Source: Phycisphaera mikurensis NBRC 102666
GTDB taxonomy: Bacteria > Planctomycetota > Phycisphaerae > Phycisphaerales > SM1A02
Assembly (NCBI GenBank): GCA_945870475.1
Contig: CAMBSR010000002.1
Coordinates: 1 to 32,585, forward strand
Length of the DNA stretch: 32,585 bases
Direction of reading: 5' to 3'
In this document: one piece after another, positions 22,531 to 30,071 of the stretch
How positions within the stretch are numbered: position 1 is the stretch's first letter
Layout of the letters: the number at the start of each line of letters is the position of its first letter
Translations under genes and position numbers: made by a program
The notes under the pieces: model-generated
The model's input: only the letters and a program-made list of their open reading frames with translations
What the model was told of the DNA's origin: nothing
The model's database searches: none

Positions 22531-22557
22531 TTCTTGGAGCAATGAGGCCCATCCCGG

Positions 22558-22563
22558 TAGCAT
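22558..22563 (+). promoter_or_regulatory. -10-like box of the thioredoxin-like gene, predicted leaderless
   Basis: TAGCAT has the TA-N3-T core and ends 7 nt before the ATG at 22571. A poor -35-like TTGGAG lies 18 nt upstream at 22534-22539. There is no Shine-Dalgarno site directly before the ATG. Confidence 0.42.
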
Positions 22564-22570
22564 TCGGGGC

Positions 22571-23827
22571 ATGATCCAGGCCCCCCTCGTCGCCCGGTTG
22601 TGCATCGCCGCATCGGCATCGTTCCTCGCGGCCGCCGCGTTCGCCGCGCCGCAGTACGGGGGCTCCAAGGGCGGAGCAACCGCCCCGCCGATGACCGACG
22701 GCGACGGCAAGGGCAAGGTGAAGGACGACAAGGGTAAGGATGACAGGGGTGCCGCTCCCATGTCGGAAGCCAAGTACTACGAGAAGCTCGACAAGGAGGA
22801 CCGCGAGGCCCTCCAGGCGAACGTCGGCTGGGTGATCCCCAAGCCCCCGGCCACGCTCAACTGGTTCGGCGGCGAGGCGATGGCCCGCAGCGATTTCCAG
22901 GGCAAGGTCACGGTGATCCGTTCCGTGGGCGGAAAGTCCAGCCCGCGCGTGGCGCTCGAGAAGGTGAAGAAGGCACTGCCCGAGGGCGTGGTCCTCGTGG
23001 GCCTGCACACCCCGGAGCAGGCCGACCGTGCCGACAACATCTTCGCGAAGGACCCGCCGTGCCTGGTGGCGGTGGACGCCTCCGGCGAATGGTGCGACGC
23101 GCTCGGCGTGTGGAAGCGCCCGGTGAACATCGTCATCGACAAGACCGGCGCGGTCCGCTTCGCGGGCCTCAGCGAGGACGGCCTGAAGGCGAAGCTCCCC
23201 GAGCTCCTGGCGGAGGAAACGGACGAGAGCGTCGAGGCGAAGGAGAAGCCGGCTGCGCCGGGAGCTGCGGCGACCAAGCCTGCGGAGGACGTGAAGTGGC
23301 CGGAGTTCCTCGCACCCGTCGATAGCGCCTCCGACATGCGCGGCAAGACGATCCCCGGCTTCACGGTGGCATCATGGATCACCCCGCGCCCCGATGCGAG
23401 CGGTCGGCTGGTGGCGATCGACTTCTGGGCCACCTGGTGCGGCCCCTGCCGCGCCGCCATCCCGCACGTCAACGAGCTGAACGACAAGTACGGCAAGGAC
23501 ATGCTGTTCGTGGGGATCAGCGACGAGAAGGACAGCGCCTTCACCGCCGGCCTCAAGAAGCAGAAGCTCAAGCCCGCCGACTTCAGGTATTCGCTTGCGC
23601 TCGACCCCGCCGGCACGCTGAAGAACAAGTTCTTCGGCGTGAAGGGCATCCCGCACATGGCCATCTTCTCGCCCGACGGCATCGTCCGCTGGCAGGGACA
23701 CCCGATGAGCCTGCAGGAATCCGACATCGAGAAGATGATCGCCGCCAACCGCGCCAATGCGAAGCCCGTCGCCACCAAGGGCGCACGCGGATGGGCAGCC
23801 TCGGGCGCCGGTCAGAAGTCTCGGTGA
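22571..23827 (+). CDS. Exported TlpA-like protein with two thioredoxin folds, one lacking CxxC
   Basis: The 418-residue product starts with a Sec signal (LCIAASASFLAAAAFAAP). A charged Gly/Lys/Asp linker follows. A first thioredoxin-like domain (about 90-220) lacks an active-site pair where CxxC is expected (VIRSVGGKSSPR). It retains the fold pattern, including VNIVIDKTGAVRFAG. The second domain (about 245-400) is of TlpA/AhpC type with active site WATWCGPCR, Cys290 and Cys293, and the cis-Pro region KGIPHMAIF. It is probably a periplasmic or surface thiol-disulfide reductase. The last 16 nt overlap the 3' end of the convergent polyprenyl synthase gene. The first domain may be structural or regulatory; that is inference. 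Confidence 0.9.
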   Translation: MIQAPLVARLCIAASASFLAAAAFAAPQYGGSKGGATAPPMTDGDGKGKVKDDKGKDDRGAAPMSEAKYYEKLDKEDREALQANVGWVIPKPPATLNWFGGEAMARSDFQGKVTVIRSVGGKSSPRVALEKVKKALPEGVVLVGLHTPEQADRADNIFAKDPPCLVAVDASGEWCDALGVWKRPVNIVIDKTGAVRFAGLSEDGLKAKLPELLAEETDESVEAKEKPAAPGAAATKPAEDVKWPEFLAPVDSASDMRGKTIPGFTVASWITPRPDASGRLVAIDFWATWCGPCRAAIPHVNELNDKYGKDMLFVGISDEKDSAFTAGLKKQKLKPADFRYSLALDPAGTLKNKFFGVKGIPHMAIFSPDGIVRWQGHPMSLQESDIEKMIAANRANAKPVATKGARGWAASGAGQKSR

Positions 23828-24783
23828 ACGATCGCCATCGCCGCGGCATCGAGCGCATCCCGCGACACTCCCGCGGGGACGTGCCGCAGTTCCGTGCGCG
23901 CCGCCGCCACCAGCTCCACCGCGCGTGAGCGCGCAGCAGCGAGCGAGCCGCTCGACGTGAGCTCCGCCAGCAGGGCCGCGCCGTCGCGCGCGCGGATTGC
24001 CTCGATCGTGCGCTCGCGCACCTCGCCGGAGGCCTGTGCCAGGTGGATGATCACCGGGAGCGTGAGCTTCCCCTTCTCGAGGTCGCGGCCGAGGCTCTTG
24101 CCCACCACGTCCTGGCGCCCTTCGAGGTCGAGCAGGTCGTCCTGGATCTGGAACGCCACGCCGATCCCCTCGCCGAAGCGACGCAGCGCGGCCACGGCAT
24201 CGGCCGGCGCACCCGAGAGCTGCGCACCGAGCTCGCAGCACGCACCGATCAGGACGGCGGTCTTGCGGCGCACGATCTCGAAGTACGTGCGCTCATCCAG
24301 CGAGAGGTCCTCGCGGTGGCTGAGCTGCACCAACTCGCCCTCGCAGAGCGTGTTGGTCACTTCCCCGAGGCGCAGGTTGAGCGCCGGGTCGCCGGCGCGG
24401 CTGCACAGGTGGAAGGCGTTCGAGATCAGGTAGTCGCCGAGCATCACCGCCACCTCGTTGCCGCGCAGGTGGTTCACGGTGTGGCCCTTGCGGCGCACCT
24501 CGGCCTCGTCGAGCACGTCATCGTGCACGAGGGTGGCCATGTGGATCATCTCGCAGGTGGCGGCCACGATCACGTGCCGCTCGCCCACCGGGCCGAATGC
24601 CTGGCCGCAGAGGAACACCATGGTGGGCCGCAGCATCTTGCCGCGGTAGCGCTCGACGTGGCGGCACAGCGTGTTGACGGGCGGCAGGTCGCTCGCGAGC
24701 TGGCGCTCGAAGGCCTTGCCCACTTCCGCCAGGAGCGGCGCGAGCTGGGACAGTCCCAGGCCTTCGGAGCCGGTCGAGATCAC
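23812..24783 (-). CDS. Polyprenyl (long-chain all-trans prenyl) diphosphate synthase
   Basis: This 323-residue enzyme extends allylic diphosphates with isopentenyl diphosphate to make a long prenyl chain, commonly the side chain of menaquinone. Both Asp-rich motifs are present: HDDVLDEA (first, DDxxD) and QIQDDLLD (second). GKMLRPTM carries the diphosphate-binding Lys and Arg, and EVRRKGHTVNHLRGN follows the first Asp motif. Chain length cannot be read from the sequence with certainty. The start is a GTG at 24783 that overlaps the methyltransferase stop as GTGA; an in-frame extension upstream is antisense noise. The 3' end overlaps that of the thioredoxin-like gene by 16 nt with no terminator between. 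Confidence 0.92.
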   Translation of the reverse strand: MISTGSEGLGLSQLAPLLAEVGKAFERQLASDLPPVNTLCRHVERYRGKMLRPTMVFLCGQAFGPVGERHVIVAATCEMIHMATLVHDDVLDEAEVRRKGHTVNHLRGNEVAVMLGDYLISNAFHLCSRAGDPALNLRLGEVTNTLCEGELVQLSHREDLSLDERTYFEIVRRKTAVLIGACCELGAQLSGAPADAVAALRRFGEGIGVAFQIQDDLLDLEGRQDVVGKSLGRDLEKGKLTLPVIIHLAQASGEVRERTIEAIRARDGAALLAELTSSGSLAAARSRAVELVAAARTELRHVPAGVSRDALDAAAMAIVHRDF

Positions 24784-25634
24784 CGCGGCTTCTCCGCCGA
24801 CAGGTAGGCGATCCAGCCCGCGCAGGCCTCGCCGACCGTCTTCTTGCGGTAGATGCCGTTGCCTTCGCCGGTCTTCTTGACGGTGCCTTCCCAGTACACG
24901 GCCGGACGCACGAAGCCCGCGTCCTCCAGCGCTTCCTGGATCTCGGCCAGCGTCCACAGGCGCCAGTCGTAGGTGAAGGCCTTGCGGATCTCGGTGCCAT
25001 CGGGGAAGCGGAAGTGGATGTGGTTCAGGACGTCGCCGTTGACCGGGTTGTACTTCTCGGTGTCCCAGATGTAGGTGAAGCCGTCGAGGTCGCGCTCCTC
25101 CTTGGTGACGGAGAAGCTCTCGTAGCCGCCGTACGAATCCAGCACGAACACGCCGCCCGGCTTGAGGTTGGAGAACGCGGCCTTGAAGTACTTCACCAGC
25201 TCGGCGCGCTTCTTGAAGATGAAGTAGCTGAAGTTGAGCGCCACCAGCACGTCGGCCGGCTCGGTGCGCGTGCTGAGCACGTTGCCCTTCACGTACTTCA
25301 TGCGGCCGCGCTGCTCGGCGGAGAGCTTGTCCCAGTGACGCTTCCTGCCCCACGCCATGGTCTTGGCACAGAGATCGATACCGACGGCGCGGTTGCCCGC
25401 GCGGTGCTTCACCCATTCGCAGCTGGCGAAGCCGGTGCCGCAGAAGTCCTCGCGCACCACCTCCGGCAGGCGGCCGTTGCGCTCGCGGAAGGCGCGCTCG
25501 ATGAAGGCGATCTCCGCGGAAGGTTCCTGCACCGAGCCCTCGTAGAGCTCGTGGCGGTCGCTGGTGCGGGCGGTGCGCCAGCCGGAACGGGCGGGCTTCT
25601 TCTTGGTCTTGCGACGGGTGTTGGCAGTGGGCAT
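24780..25634 (-). CDS. Class I SAM-dependent methyltransferase, coupled to polyprenyl synthase
   Basis: This 284-residue methyltransferase begins with a Lys/Arg-rich segment (TRRKTKKKPARSG). The SAM-binding loop is EDFCGTGFASCEW rather than the usual GxGxG. It is followed by the acidic strand end VGIDLCAKTM and motif IV-like DVLVALNFSYFIF, then FSNLKPGGVFVLDSYG. The central fold is complete. The substrate is unknown. Coupling by GTGA to a prenyl diphosphate synthase suggests quinone or prenyl-lipid metabolism, but it lacks UbiE hallmarks. ATG 25634 is chosen: TACGAT ends 12 nt upstream, and the next gene upstream stops 29 nt away. Confidence 0.87.
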   Translation of the reverse strand: MPTANTRRKTKKKPARSGWRTARTSDRHELYEGSVQEPSAEIAFIERAFRERNGRLPEVVREDFCGTGFASCEWVKHRAGNRAVGIDLCAKTMAWGRKRHWDKLSAEQRGRMKYVKGNVLSTRTEPADVLVALNFSYFIFKKRAELVKYFKAAFSNLKPGGVFVLDSYGGYESFSVTKEERDLDGFTYIWDTEKYNPVNGDVLNHIHFRFPDGTEIRKAFTYDWRLWTLAEIQEALEDAGFVRPAVYWEGTVKKTGEGNGIYRKKTVGEACAGWIAYLSAEKPR

Positions 25635-25646
25635 TTGAGGGGCGGA

Positions 25647-25652
25647 ATCGTA
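25647..25652 (-). promoter_or_regulatory. -10-like box before the methyltransferase gene
   Basis: On the minus strand TACGAT has a TA-N2-AT core and ends 12 nt before the ATG at 25634, predicting a leader of about 5 nt. The same hexamer is found at 32357-32362, 8 nt before the last gene. Confidence 0.4.
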
Positions 25653-25663
25653 GCCGCCACGGC

Positions 25664-26989
25664 TCAGCGGCGCGGCGTGCCGTCGTTCGTCCGGTACCAC
25701 TGCGAGGCCGACTGCGAGAGCATGGCGGGCGCCACCCCGAAGTCCTCGCCAAGGGCCTTCTGCCACGGCGCTCCGCCCTTCACCGACTTGACCCAGGTGC
25801 CGAACTTCTGCGGTCGGTCGGCGATCATCAGGTCCACCAGCAGGTAGCCCACCGAGTACCCGATGGCGTTGTCGCCGGGCCACGTGCCTTCCTTGCCGCT
25901 CATGGCCATGATCTTGCCGGCATCGCCGCCCTGGCGGAAGAACGCCAGCCCCTGCGGGCGCCGGCTGGCGTCCACCTTGGAACGCGGCACGCAGGTGCGC
26001 GCCACCCATTCCGCGAAGCCCTCGTTGGCCCAGTCCGGCAGCTGCACCGGCGTGGCGTAGCGGTAGACGATGCCGTGGGTGGTCTCGTGCACCAGGGTGC
26101 TCGCGAACTCCAGCTCGTCGTTGCCGCGGTAGATGTTGATGTAGACCTGCGGGCCCTTCATGTGGCAGACGCCGCGCAGGTTCGGCGGCGCCTTGTGGTT
26201 GAAGATGGCAGCCTCGGCCAAACGGAACGTGTCCTGCTTCTGGAACGCCAGGATCACCGCCTTGCCCCAGAACAGGTTGACGCCCTTGGGCACGGCCAGC
26301 ACGTCGGCCACGCGCGCATACATGCTGTCGAGCTCGCGGCCCCAGCGCTGGAGCTCCGCGCGCGGCAGGTCTCCGTACAGGAGGAACATCTCGGTTTCCA
26401 CGCTTTCCGAGGTCACGCCCGCCACCTGCATCGCGGCCACCGCCTCCTGGCGCATCCGGTCGATCGCCTGCGCGCGCTCCGCGTCCGTGAGCACGGGCCA
26501 TGGCTTCGCGGTGGCGTCGTCGGGAAGCACGTCGTCCTGCAGGCGCTTCTCGCGGTCCATGCGCTCGCGCTCCTCGCGCGCGGCGAACGCGGCCTTGCCG
26601 CGGGTGCGCGCGGCGTCGATCGCAGCCGGCGCGGCACCCAGGCGCTTGGCCTGGCCGAATGCATCGTCGGCGAACTGCGTGCCGCCCTTCGCGCCCGTGA
26701 GCAGCTCGCCGAGGTTCACCCAGAGTGGCGCGCTCTTGCGATCCATCACCTGCATGTAGATGCGGCGCAGGTCGGCCGCCACCAGGTCGCTCCAACCGTA
26801 CTCGCCGAAACTCCCCACGAACCGATCGGTGGTCCAGGAGGTGATCTTCCCTGCGAACGCCGCGCCGGTGACCAGGCGGCCGCGAACCTCCACCGGCCGA
26901 TCCAACGTGCCCTGCGAGTGCGCCTGCCAGCACAGGCACGCTGCCATGATGGCAGCGAAGAGGAGCGGGAATCGTGGTGCGGCACCCAT
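25664..26989 (-). CDS. Exported gluzincin-type (HExxH) zinc peptidase-like protein
   Basis: The 441-residue product has a signal peptide (FPLLFAAIMAACLCWQAHS). Next is a domain of about 60 residues with a beta pattern (VRGRLVTGAAFAGKITSWTT), then a long charged helical region (about 130-210, rich in Arg/Glu/Lys). The catalytic part has HETTH at residues 301-305 and NEGFAEW about 20 residues later, the Glu third ligand of MA-clan zinc peptidases. It is probably active outside the cytoplasm. The substrate is unknown; proteins of this layout in planctomycetes are usually listed as hypothetical. ATG 26989 is preferred over an upstream in-frame ATG at 27103 because the signal peptide starts there and a TACGCT box ends 8 nt before it. 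Confidence 0.83.
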   Translation of the reverse strand: MGAAPRFPLLFAAIMAACLCWQAHSQGTLDRPVEVRGRLVTGAAFAGKITSWTTDRFVGSFGEYGWSDLVAADLRRIYMQVMDRKSAPLWVNLGELLTGAKGGTQFADDAFGQAKRLGAAPAAIDAARTRGKAAFAAREERERMDREKRLQDDVLPDDATAKPWPVLTDAERAQAIDRMRQEAVAAMQVAGVTSESVETEMFLLYGDLPRAELQRWGRELDSMYARVADVLAVPKGVNLFWGKAVILAFQKQDTFRLAEAAIFNHKAPPNLRGVCHMKGPQVYINIYRGNDELEFASTLVHETTHGIVYRYATPVQLPDWANEGFAEWVARTCVPRSKVDASRRPQGLAFFRQGGDAGKIMAMSGKEGTWPGDNAIGYSVGYLLVDLMIADRPQKFGTWVKSVKGGAPWQKALGEDFGVAPAMLSQSASQWYRTNDGTPRR

Positions 26990-26997
26990 GGAAGGAA

Positions 26998-27003
26998 AGC
27001 GTA
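26998..27003 (-). promoter_or_regulatory. -10-like box of the zinc peptidase gene
   Basis: On the minus strand TACGCT ends 8 nt before the ATG at 26989, so the mRNA would be leaderless or have one or two leading bases. It is the same hexamer as before the TauE/SafE gene. Confidence 0.42.
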
Positions 27004-27168
27004 GCCGCCCCCAACGCCGCGCACGACGCAAACCAACGCATGGAAGGCTCTTACGCGCCTCACCCTCGATTCCGACCCCGAAACTGAGCACCCACAAATG
27101 CACGAATCCCGCCTGAAGACGTCAATACCGCCCCCCTTCATGCCGATGCCTTTCCCGCTGGCCACGGA

Positions 27169-27196
27169 TTGGCAAGCCGTTTGCACCCTGTATCCG
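27169..27196 (+). promoter_or_regulatory. alternative upstream promoter candidate for clpC
   Basis: TTGGCA (five of six matches to the -35 consensus) is followed after 16 nt by TATCCG. The -10 is poor. Transcription from here would give a leader of about 95 nt. Confidence 0.25.
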
Positions 27197-27223
27197 CACG
27201 AACCCACGGATCAATTCCTAGCA

Positions 27224-27253
27224 TTGACCGCTCACGGTTCGTACGGTTGGAAT
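27224..27253 (+). promoter_or_regulatory. promoter candidate for clpC
   Basis: TTGACC (five of six -35 matches) and TGGAAT (four of six -10 matches) are separated by 18 nt. The start of transcription would fall near 27260, exactly at the base of the leader hairpin. An alternative -10, TAGCAT at 27219-27224, overlaps it. The direct repeat ACGGTT occurs at 27234 and 27243 within the spacer. Confidence 0.35.
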
Positions 27254-27259
27254 GAAGCA

Positions 27260-27278
27260 GGTCCGGAGAACCCGGACC
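27260..27278 (+). promoter_or_regulatory. hairpin in the clpC leader
   Basis: GGTCCGG and CCGGACC form a perfect 7-bp stem with loop AGAAC. It ends 7 nt before the Shine-Dalgarno site. It may protect the 5' end or affect ribosome access; no T-tract follows, so it is not a terminator. Confidence 0.55.
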
Positions 27279-27285
27279 AACCCCG

Positions 27286-27292
27286 AAGGAGG
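27286..27292 (+). promoter_or_regulatory. strong Shine-Dalgarno site of clpC
   Basis: AAGGAGG sits 5 nt before the ATG at 27298. It is the only full-strength ribosome-binding site I found in the window and fixes the clpC start. Confidence 0.85.
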
Positions 27293-27297
27293 CTGGA

Positions 27298-29838
27298 ATG
27301 TTCGAACGACTCACTGACCGCGCCCGCAAGGTCATGGCCCTGGCAAACCAGGAAGCCCAGCGTTTCAACCACGAGTACATCGGCACGGAGCACATCCTGC
27401 TCGGCCTCGTGAAGGAGGGCTCGGGCGTCGGCGCCAACGTCCTCAAGAATCTGGACATCGACCTCCGCAAGGTTCGCCTCGAGGTGGAGAAGCTCGTCAA
27501 GAGCGGCCCCGAGATGGTGACCATGGGCAAGCTCCCGCAGACGCCCCGCGCCAAGAAGGTCATCGAGTACGCGATCGAGGAAGCGCGCAACCTGAACCAC
27601 AACTACGTGGGCACCGAGCACCTCCTGCTCGGCCTGCTCCGCGAGCACGACGGCGTCGCCGCCCAGGTGCTCATGAACCTCGGCCTCAAGCTCGAGGAAG
27701 TCCGCGAGGAAGTCCTCAACCTCCTCGGCGCCGGCAGCGACCAGGAGCGCGACGAGGCTCCGCAGCAGCCCGCCGAACCGCAGTCCCAGGAGCCCGGCCC
27801 CGTCGAGGGCGGCACCACGGCCCGCCGCGGCAAGAGCAAGACCCCGGCCCTCGACAGCTTCGGCCGCGACCTCACCGAACTCGCCAAGAGCGGCGAGCTC
27901 GACCCGGTGATCGGCCGCGAGCACGAGATCGAGCGCCTCATCCAGATCCTGAGCCGCCGCACCAAGAACAACCCCGTCCTCCTGGGCGAGGCCGGCGTCG
28001 GCAAGACCGCGATCGTGGAGGGCCTGGCACAGCGCATCCTGGCGCAGGAAGTCCCCGACCTCCTGTTCGACAAGCGCCTGGTGGTGCTTGACCTCGCCAG
28101 CATGGTGGCCGGCACCAAGTACCGCGGCCAGTTCGAGGAGCGCATCAAGGCGGTGATGAACGAGGTGCGTCGCGCCAAGAACATCATCCTCTTCATCGAC
28201 GAGCTGCACACGCTCGTGGGTGCCGGCGGCGCCGAGGGCGCGATCGACGCGTCCAACGTGCTCAAGCCCGCCCTCGCCCGCGGCGAGATCCAGTGCGTCG
28301 GCGCCACCACCTTCGACGAGTACCGCAAGTACATCGAGAAGGATGCCGCGCTCGAGCGCCGCTTCCAGTCGATCCCCGTCGAGCCGCCGAACGCCGAGCA
28401 GAGCTTCCTGATCCTGCAGGGCCTGCGCGAGCGCTACGAGAAGCACCACAAGGTGCGCATCACCGACGGTGCCCTCAAGGCCGCGGTGGACCTCTCGGGC
28501 CGGTACATCACCGGTCGCGTGCAGCCGGACAAGTCGATCGACGTGATCGACGAGGCCGGTGCGCGGTTGCGCCTCAAGTCCATGACCAAGCCGCCGGATC
28601 TGGCGGACATGGAGGCCCGCATCGAGCGCCTCTCCATCGAGAAGGACGAGTCGGTCAAGAACGCCGACTACGAGAAGGCCGCGGAACTCCGCGACCAGGC
28701 CGAGAAGCTCCGCAAGGAGAAGGAGCGCATGCAGCAGACCTGGCGCGACCGCATGAACGAGGTCGATGCCGTGGTCGACGAGAACGTCATCGCCGAGGTC
28801 GTCAGCAAGATGACCGGCGTGCCGCTCACCCGCCTCGAGAAGGCGGAAAGCGCGCGTCTCCTGCAGCTGGAGGCCGAACTGCACAAGTCGGTCATCAGCC
28901 AGGACGAGGCGGTCAAGCAGGTGGCCCGCGCCATCCGCAAGGCCCGCTCCGGCCTCAAGGACCCGAAGCGCCCGATGGGCTCCTTCATGTTCCTCGGGCC
29001 GACCGGCGTCGGCAAGACGCTCCTCGCCAAGGCCCTCGCCGAGTTCATGTTCGGCGACCCGGACGCGATGATCCGCCTCGACATGTCCGAGTACATGGAG
29101 AAGCACAACGTGTCGCGCCTGGTCGGCGCTCCTCCCGGCTACGTCGGGTACGAGGAGGGCGGCCAGCTCACCGAGCGCGTGCGCCGGCGTCCCTACTCGG
29201 TCATCCTCTTCGACGAGGTCGAGAAGGCCCACCCGGACGTCTTCAACATGCTCCTGCAGGTGATGGACGACGGCCACCTGACCGACTCGTTCGGCCGCCG
29301 CATCGATTTCCGCAACGCCATCATCATCATGACGTCGAACATCGGTTCCGACATCATCAAGGGCGGCGCGAACTTCGGCTTCACCAAGCGCCAGGAGGTG
29401 CAGGACTACGAGAAGATCAAGAAGTCCCTGCAGAGCGAGGCGGAGAAGTTCTTCCGTCCCGAGTTCATCAACCGCCTCGACGACATGATCGTGTTCCGTC
29501 CGCTCATCAAGCCGGACCTCACGCACATCATCGACCTCGAGATGGCCAAGGTGCGCGATCGCCTGAAGGGCCGCGGCATGAGCCTCACGGTGAGCGATGC
29601 CGCCAAGGACTTCCTGATCGAGAAGGGCTACAACCCCGACTACGGTGCCCGTCCGCTGCGCCGCGCGCTGGCGCAGTACATCGAGGATCCGCTCGCCGAG
29701 CGCCTGCTCAGCGGCGAGTTCATGGACGGGACCGCCATCGAGGCCACCCGCGACGAAGGCAACGACTACCTCACCTTCGTGGGAACCGGCGGCACCTCCA
29801 CCGACGAGACCCGCAAGGTCGAGGCACAGCCGACCTGA
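27298..29838 (+). CDS. clpC: ATP-dependent Clp protease ATP-binding subunit ClpC
   Basis: This 846-residue Hsp100 unfoldase feeds proteins to ClpP for degradation and helps with stress tolerance. It starts with a double Clp N repeat (MFERLTDRARKV, EYIGTEHILLGL, and a second copy at NYVGTEHLLLGL). After a Pro/Gln linker, the first AAA+ domain has Walker A GEAGVGKTA at about residue 230 and FIDELHTLVGAG. A UVR-type coiled coil lies at about 436-470 (ADYEKAAELRDQAEKL), diagnostic for ClpC rather than ClpB or ClpA. The second AAA+ domain has GPTGVGKT at about 567 and LFDEVEKAHPD. FGF in GGANFGFTK occupies the ClpP-binding loop position. Leader hairpin, strong ribosome-binding site and terminator suggest a single-gene, well-expressed unit. 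Confidence 0.97.
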   Translation: MFERLTDRARKVMALANQEAQRFNHEYIGTEHILLGLVKEGSGVGANVLKNLDIDLRKVRLEVEKLVKSGPEMVTMGKLPQTPRAKKVIEYAIEEARNLNHNYVGTEHLLLGLLREHDGVAAQVLMNLGLKLEEVREEVLNLLGAGSDQERDEAPQQPAEPQSQEPGPVEGGTTARRGKSKTPALDSFGRDLTELAKSGELDPVIGREHEIERLIQILSRRTKNNPVLLGEAGVGKTAIVEGLAQRILAQEVPDLLFDKRLVVLDLASMVAGTKYRGQFEERIKAVMNEVRRAKNIILFIDELHTLVGAGGAEGAIDASNVLKPALARGEIQCVGATTFDEYRKYIEKDAALERRFQSIPVEPPNAEQSFLILQGLRERYEKHHKVRITDGALKAAVDLSGRYITGRVQPDKSIDVIDEAGARLRLKSMTKPPDLADMEARIERLSIEKDESVKNADYEKAAELRDQAEKLRKEKERMQQTWRDRMNEVDAVVDENVIAEVVSKMTGVPLTRLEKAESARLLQLEAELHKSVISQDEAVKQVARAIRKARSGLKDPKRPMGSFMFLGPTGVGKTLLAKALAEFMFGDPDAMIRLDMSEYMEKHNVSRLVGAPPGYVGYEEGGQLTERVRRRPYSVILFDEVEKAHPDVFNMLLQVMDDGHLTDSFGRRIDFRNAIIIMTSNIGSDIIKGGANFGFTKRQEVQDYEKIKKSLQSEAEKFFRPEFINRLDDMIVFRPLIKPDLTHIIDLEMAKVRDRLKGRGMSLTVSDAAKDFLIEKGYNPDYGARPLRRALAQYIEDPLAERLLSGEFMDGTAIEATRDEGNDYLTFVGTGGTSTDETRKVEAQPT

Positions 29839-29871
29839 CCGCCGACGGGCCAGCAACCAAGTTCCAGCTTC

Positions 29872-29916
29872 CGTCCGCCGGACACGCACTGACGCGTGTC
29901 CGGCGGACGTGCTTTT
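29872..29916 (+). terminator. strong intrinsic terminator after clpC
   Basis: A perfect 16-bp stem is made by 29872-29887 and 29894-29909 around a 6-nt loop (ACTGAC), followed by TTTT at 29913-29916. It begins 34 nt after the clpC stop. Confidence 0.88.
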
Positions 29917-30003
29917 GGTCGGATAAGCCGCAGAGGGCTGATGCGGCCCGGCTCCGGCGGCGAATCCGTACCGGGGGAGCAACGATGGACCCATTCCGGG
30001 CAA

Positions 30004-30062
30004 CCGTCGTTTCCCTCCCGGGGGTTCCCGGGGTACCGTTATCCCGGAACCACCGACGACGG
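30004..30062 (+). promoter_or_regulatory. two-level stem-loop just before the deiminase start codon
   Basis: CCGTCGT (30004-30010) pairs with ACGACGG (30056-30062). Inside, 30023-30033 pairs with 30042-30051 through about ten pairs with one bulge. The structure ends 9 nt before the ATG at 30072. The upstream stretch 29917-30003 holds no gene. I could not match it to a known riboswitch. Confidence 0.4.
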
Positions 30063-30071
30063 AATCCAGAC

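Larger units (their letters stand above)
26990..27297. other. 308-nt intergenic region between the zinc peptidase gene and clpC
   Basis: This divergent spacer holds the peptidase -10-like box at its left end. Its right third holds candidate clpC promoters, a hairpin and the clpC ribosome-binding site. The middle (about 27010-27160) has no gene, tRNA or recognised riboswitch. I see no CIRCE inverted repeat (TTAGCACTC-N9-GAGTGCTAA) and no CtsR heptad repeat. Confidence 0.7.

Noticed and set aside
27100..27250. CIRCE or CtsR operator in front of clpC.
   Set aside because: Neither the TTAGCACTC inverted repeat nor the tandem CtsR heptads can be found in the spacer.
27232..30003. A 923-codon antisense frame opposite clpC.
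   Set aside because: The clpC strand carries full ClpC motifs, a strong ribosome-binding site and a terminator. The antisense translation is Leu/His/Val/Glu/Asp-biased mirror sequence with no domain, and it runs across the terminator.
29925..30003. Possible riboswitch upstream of the secreted deiminase (a GGGGGAGC stretch recalls part of the c-di-AMP riboswitch).
   Set aside because: The second conserved half of that aptamer is not found downstream, and no other known aptamer core is recognisable.
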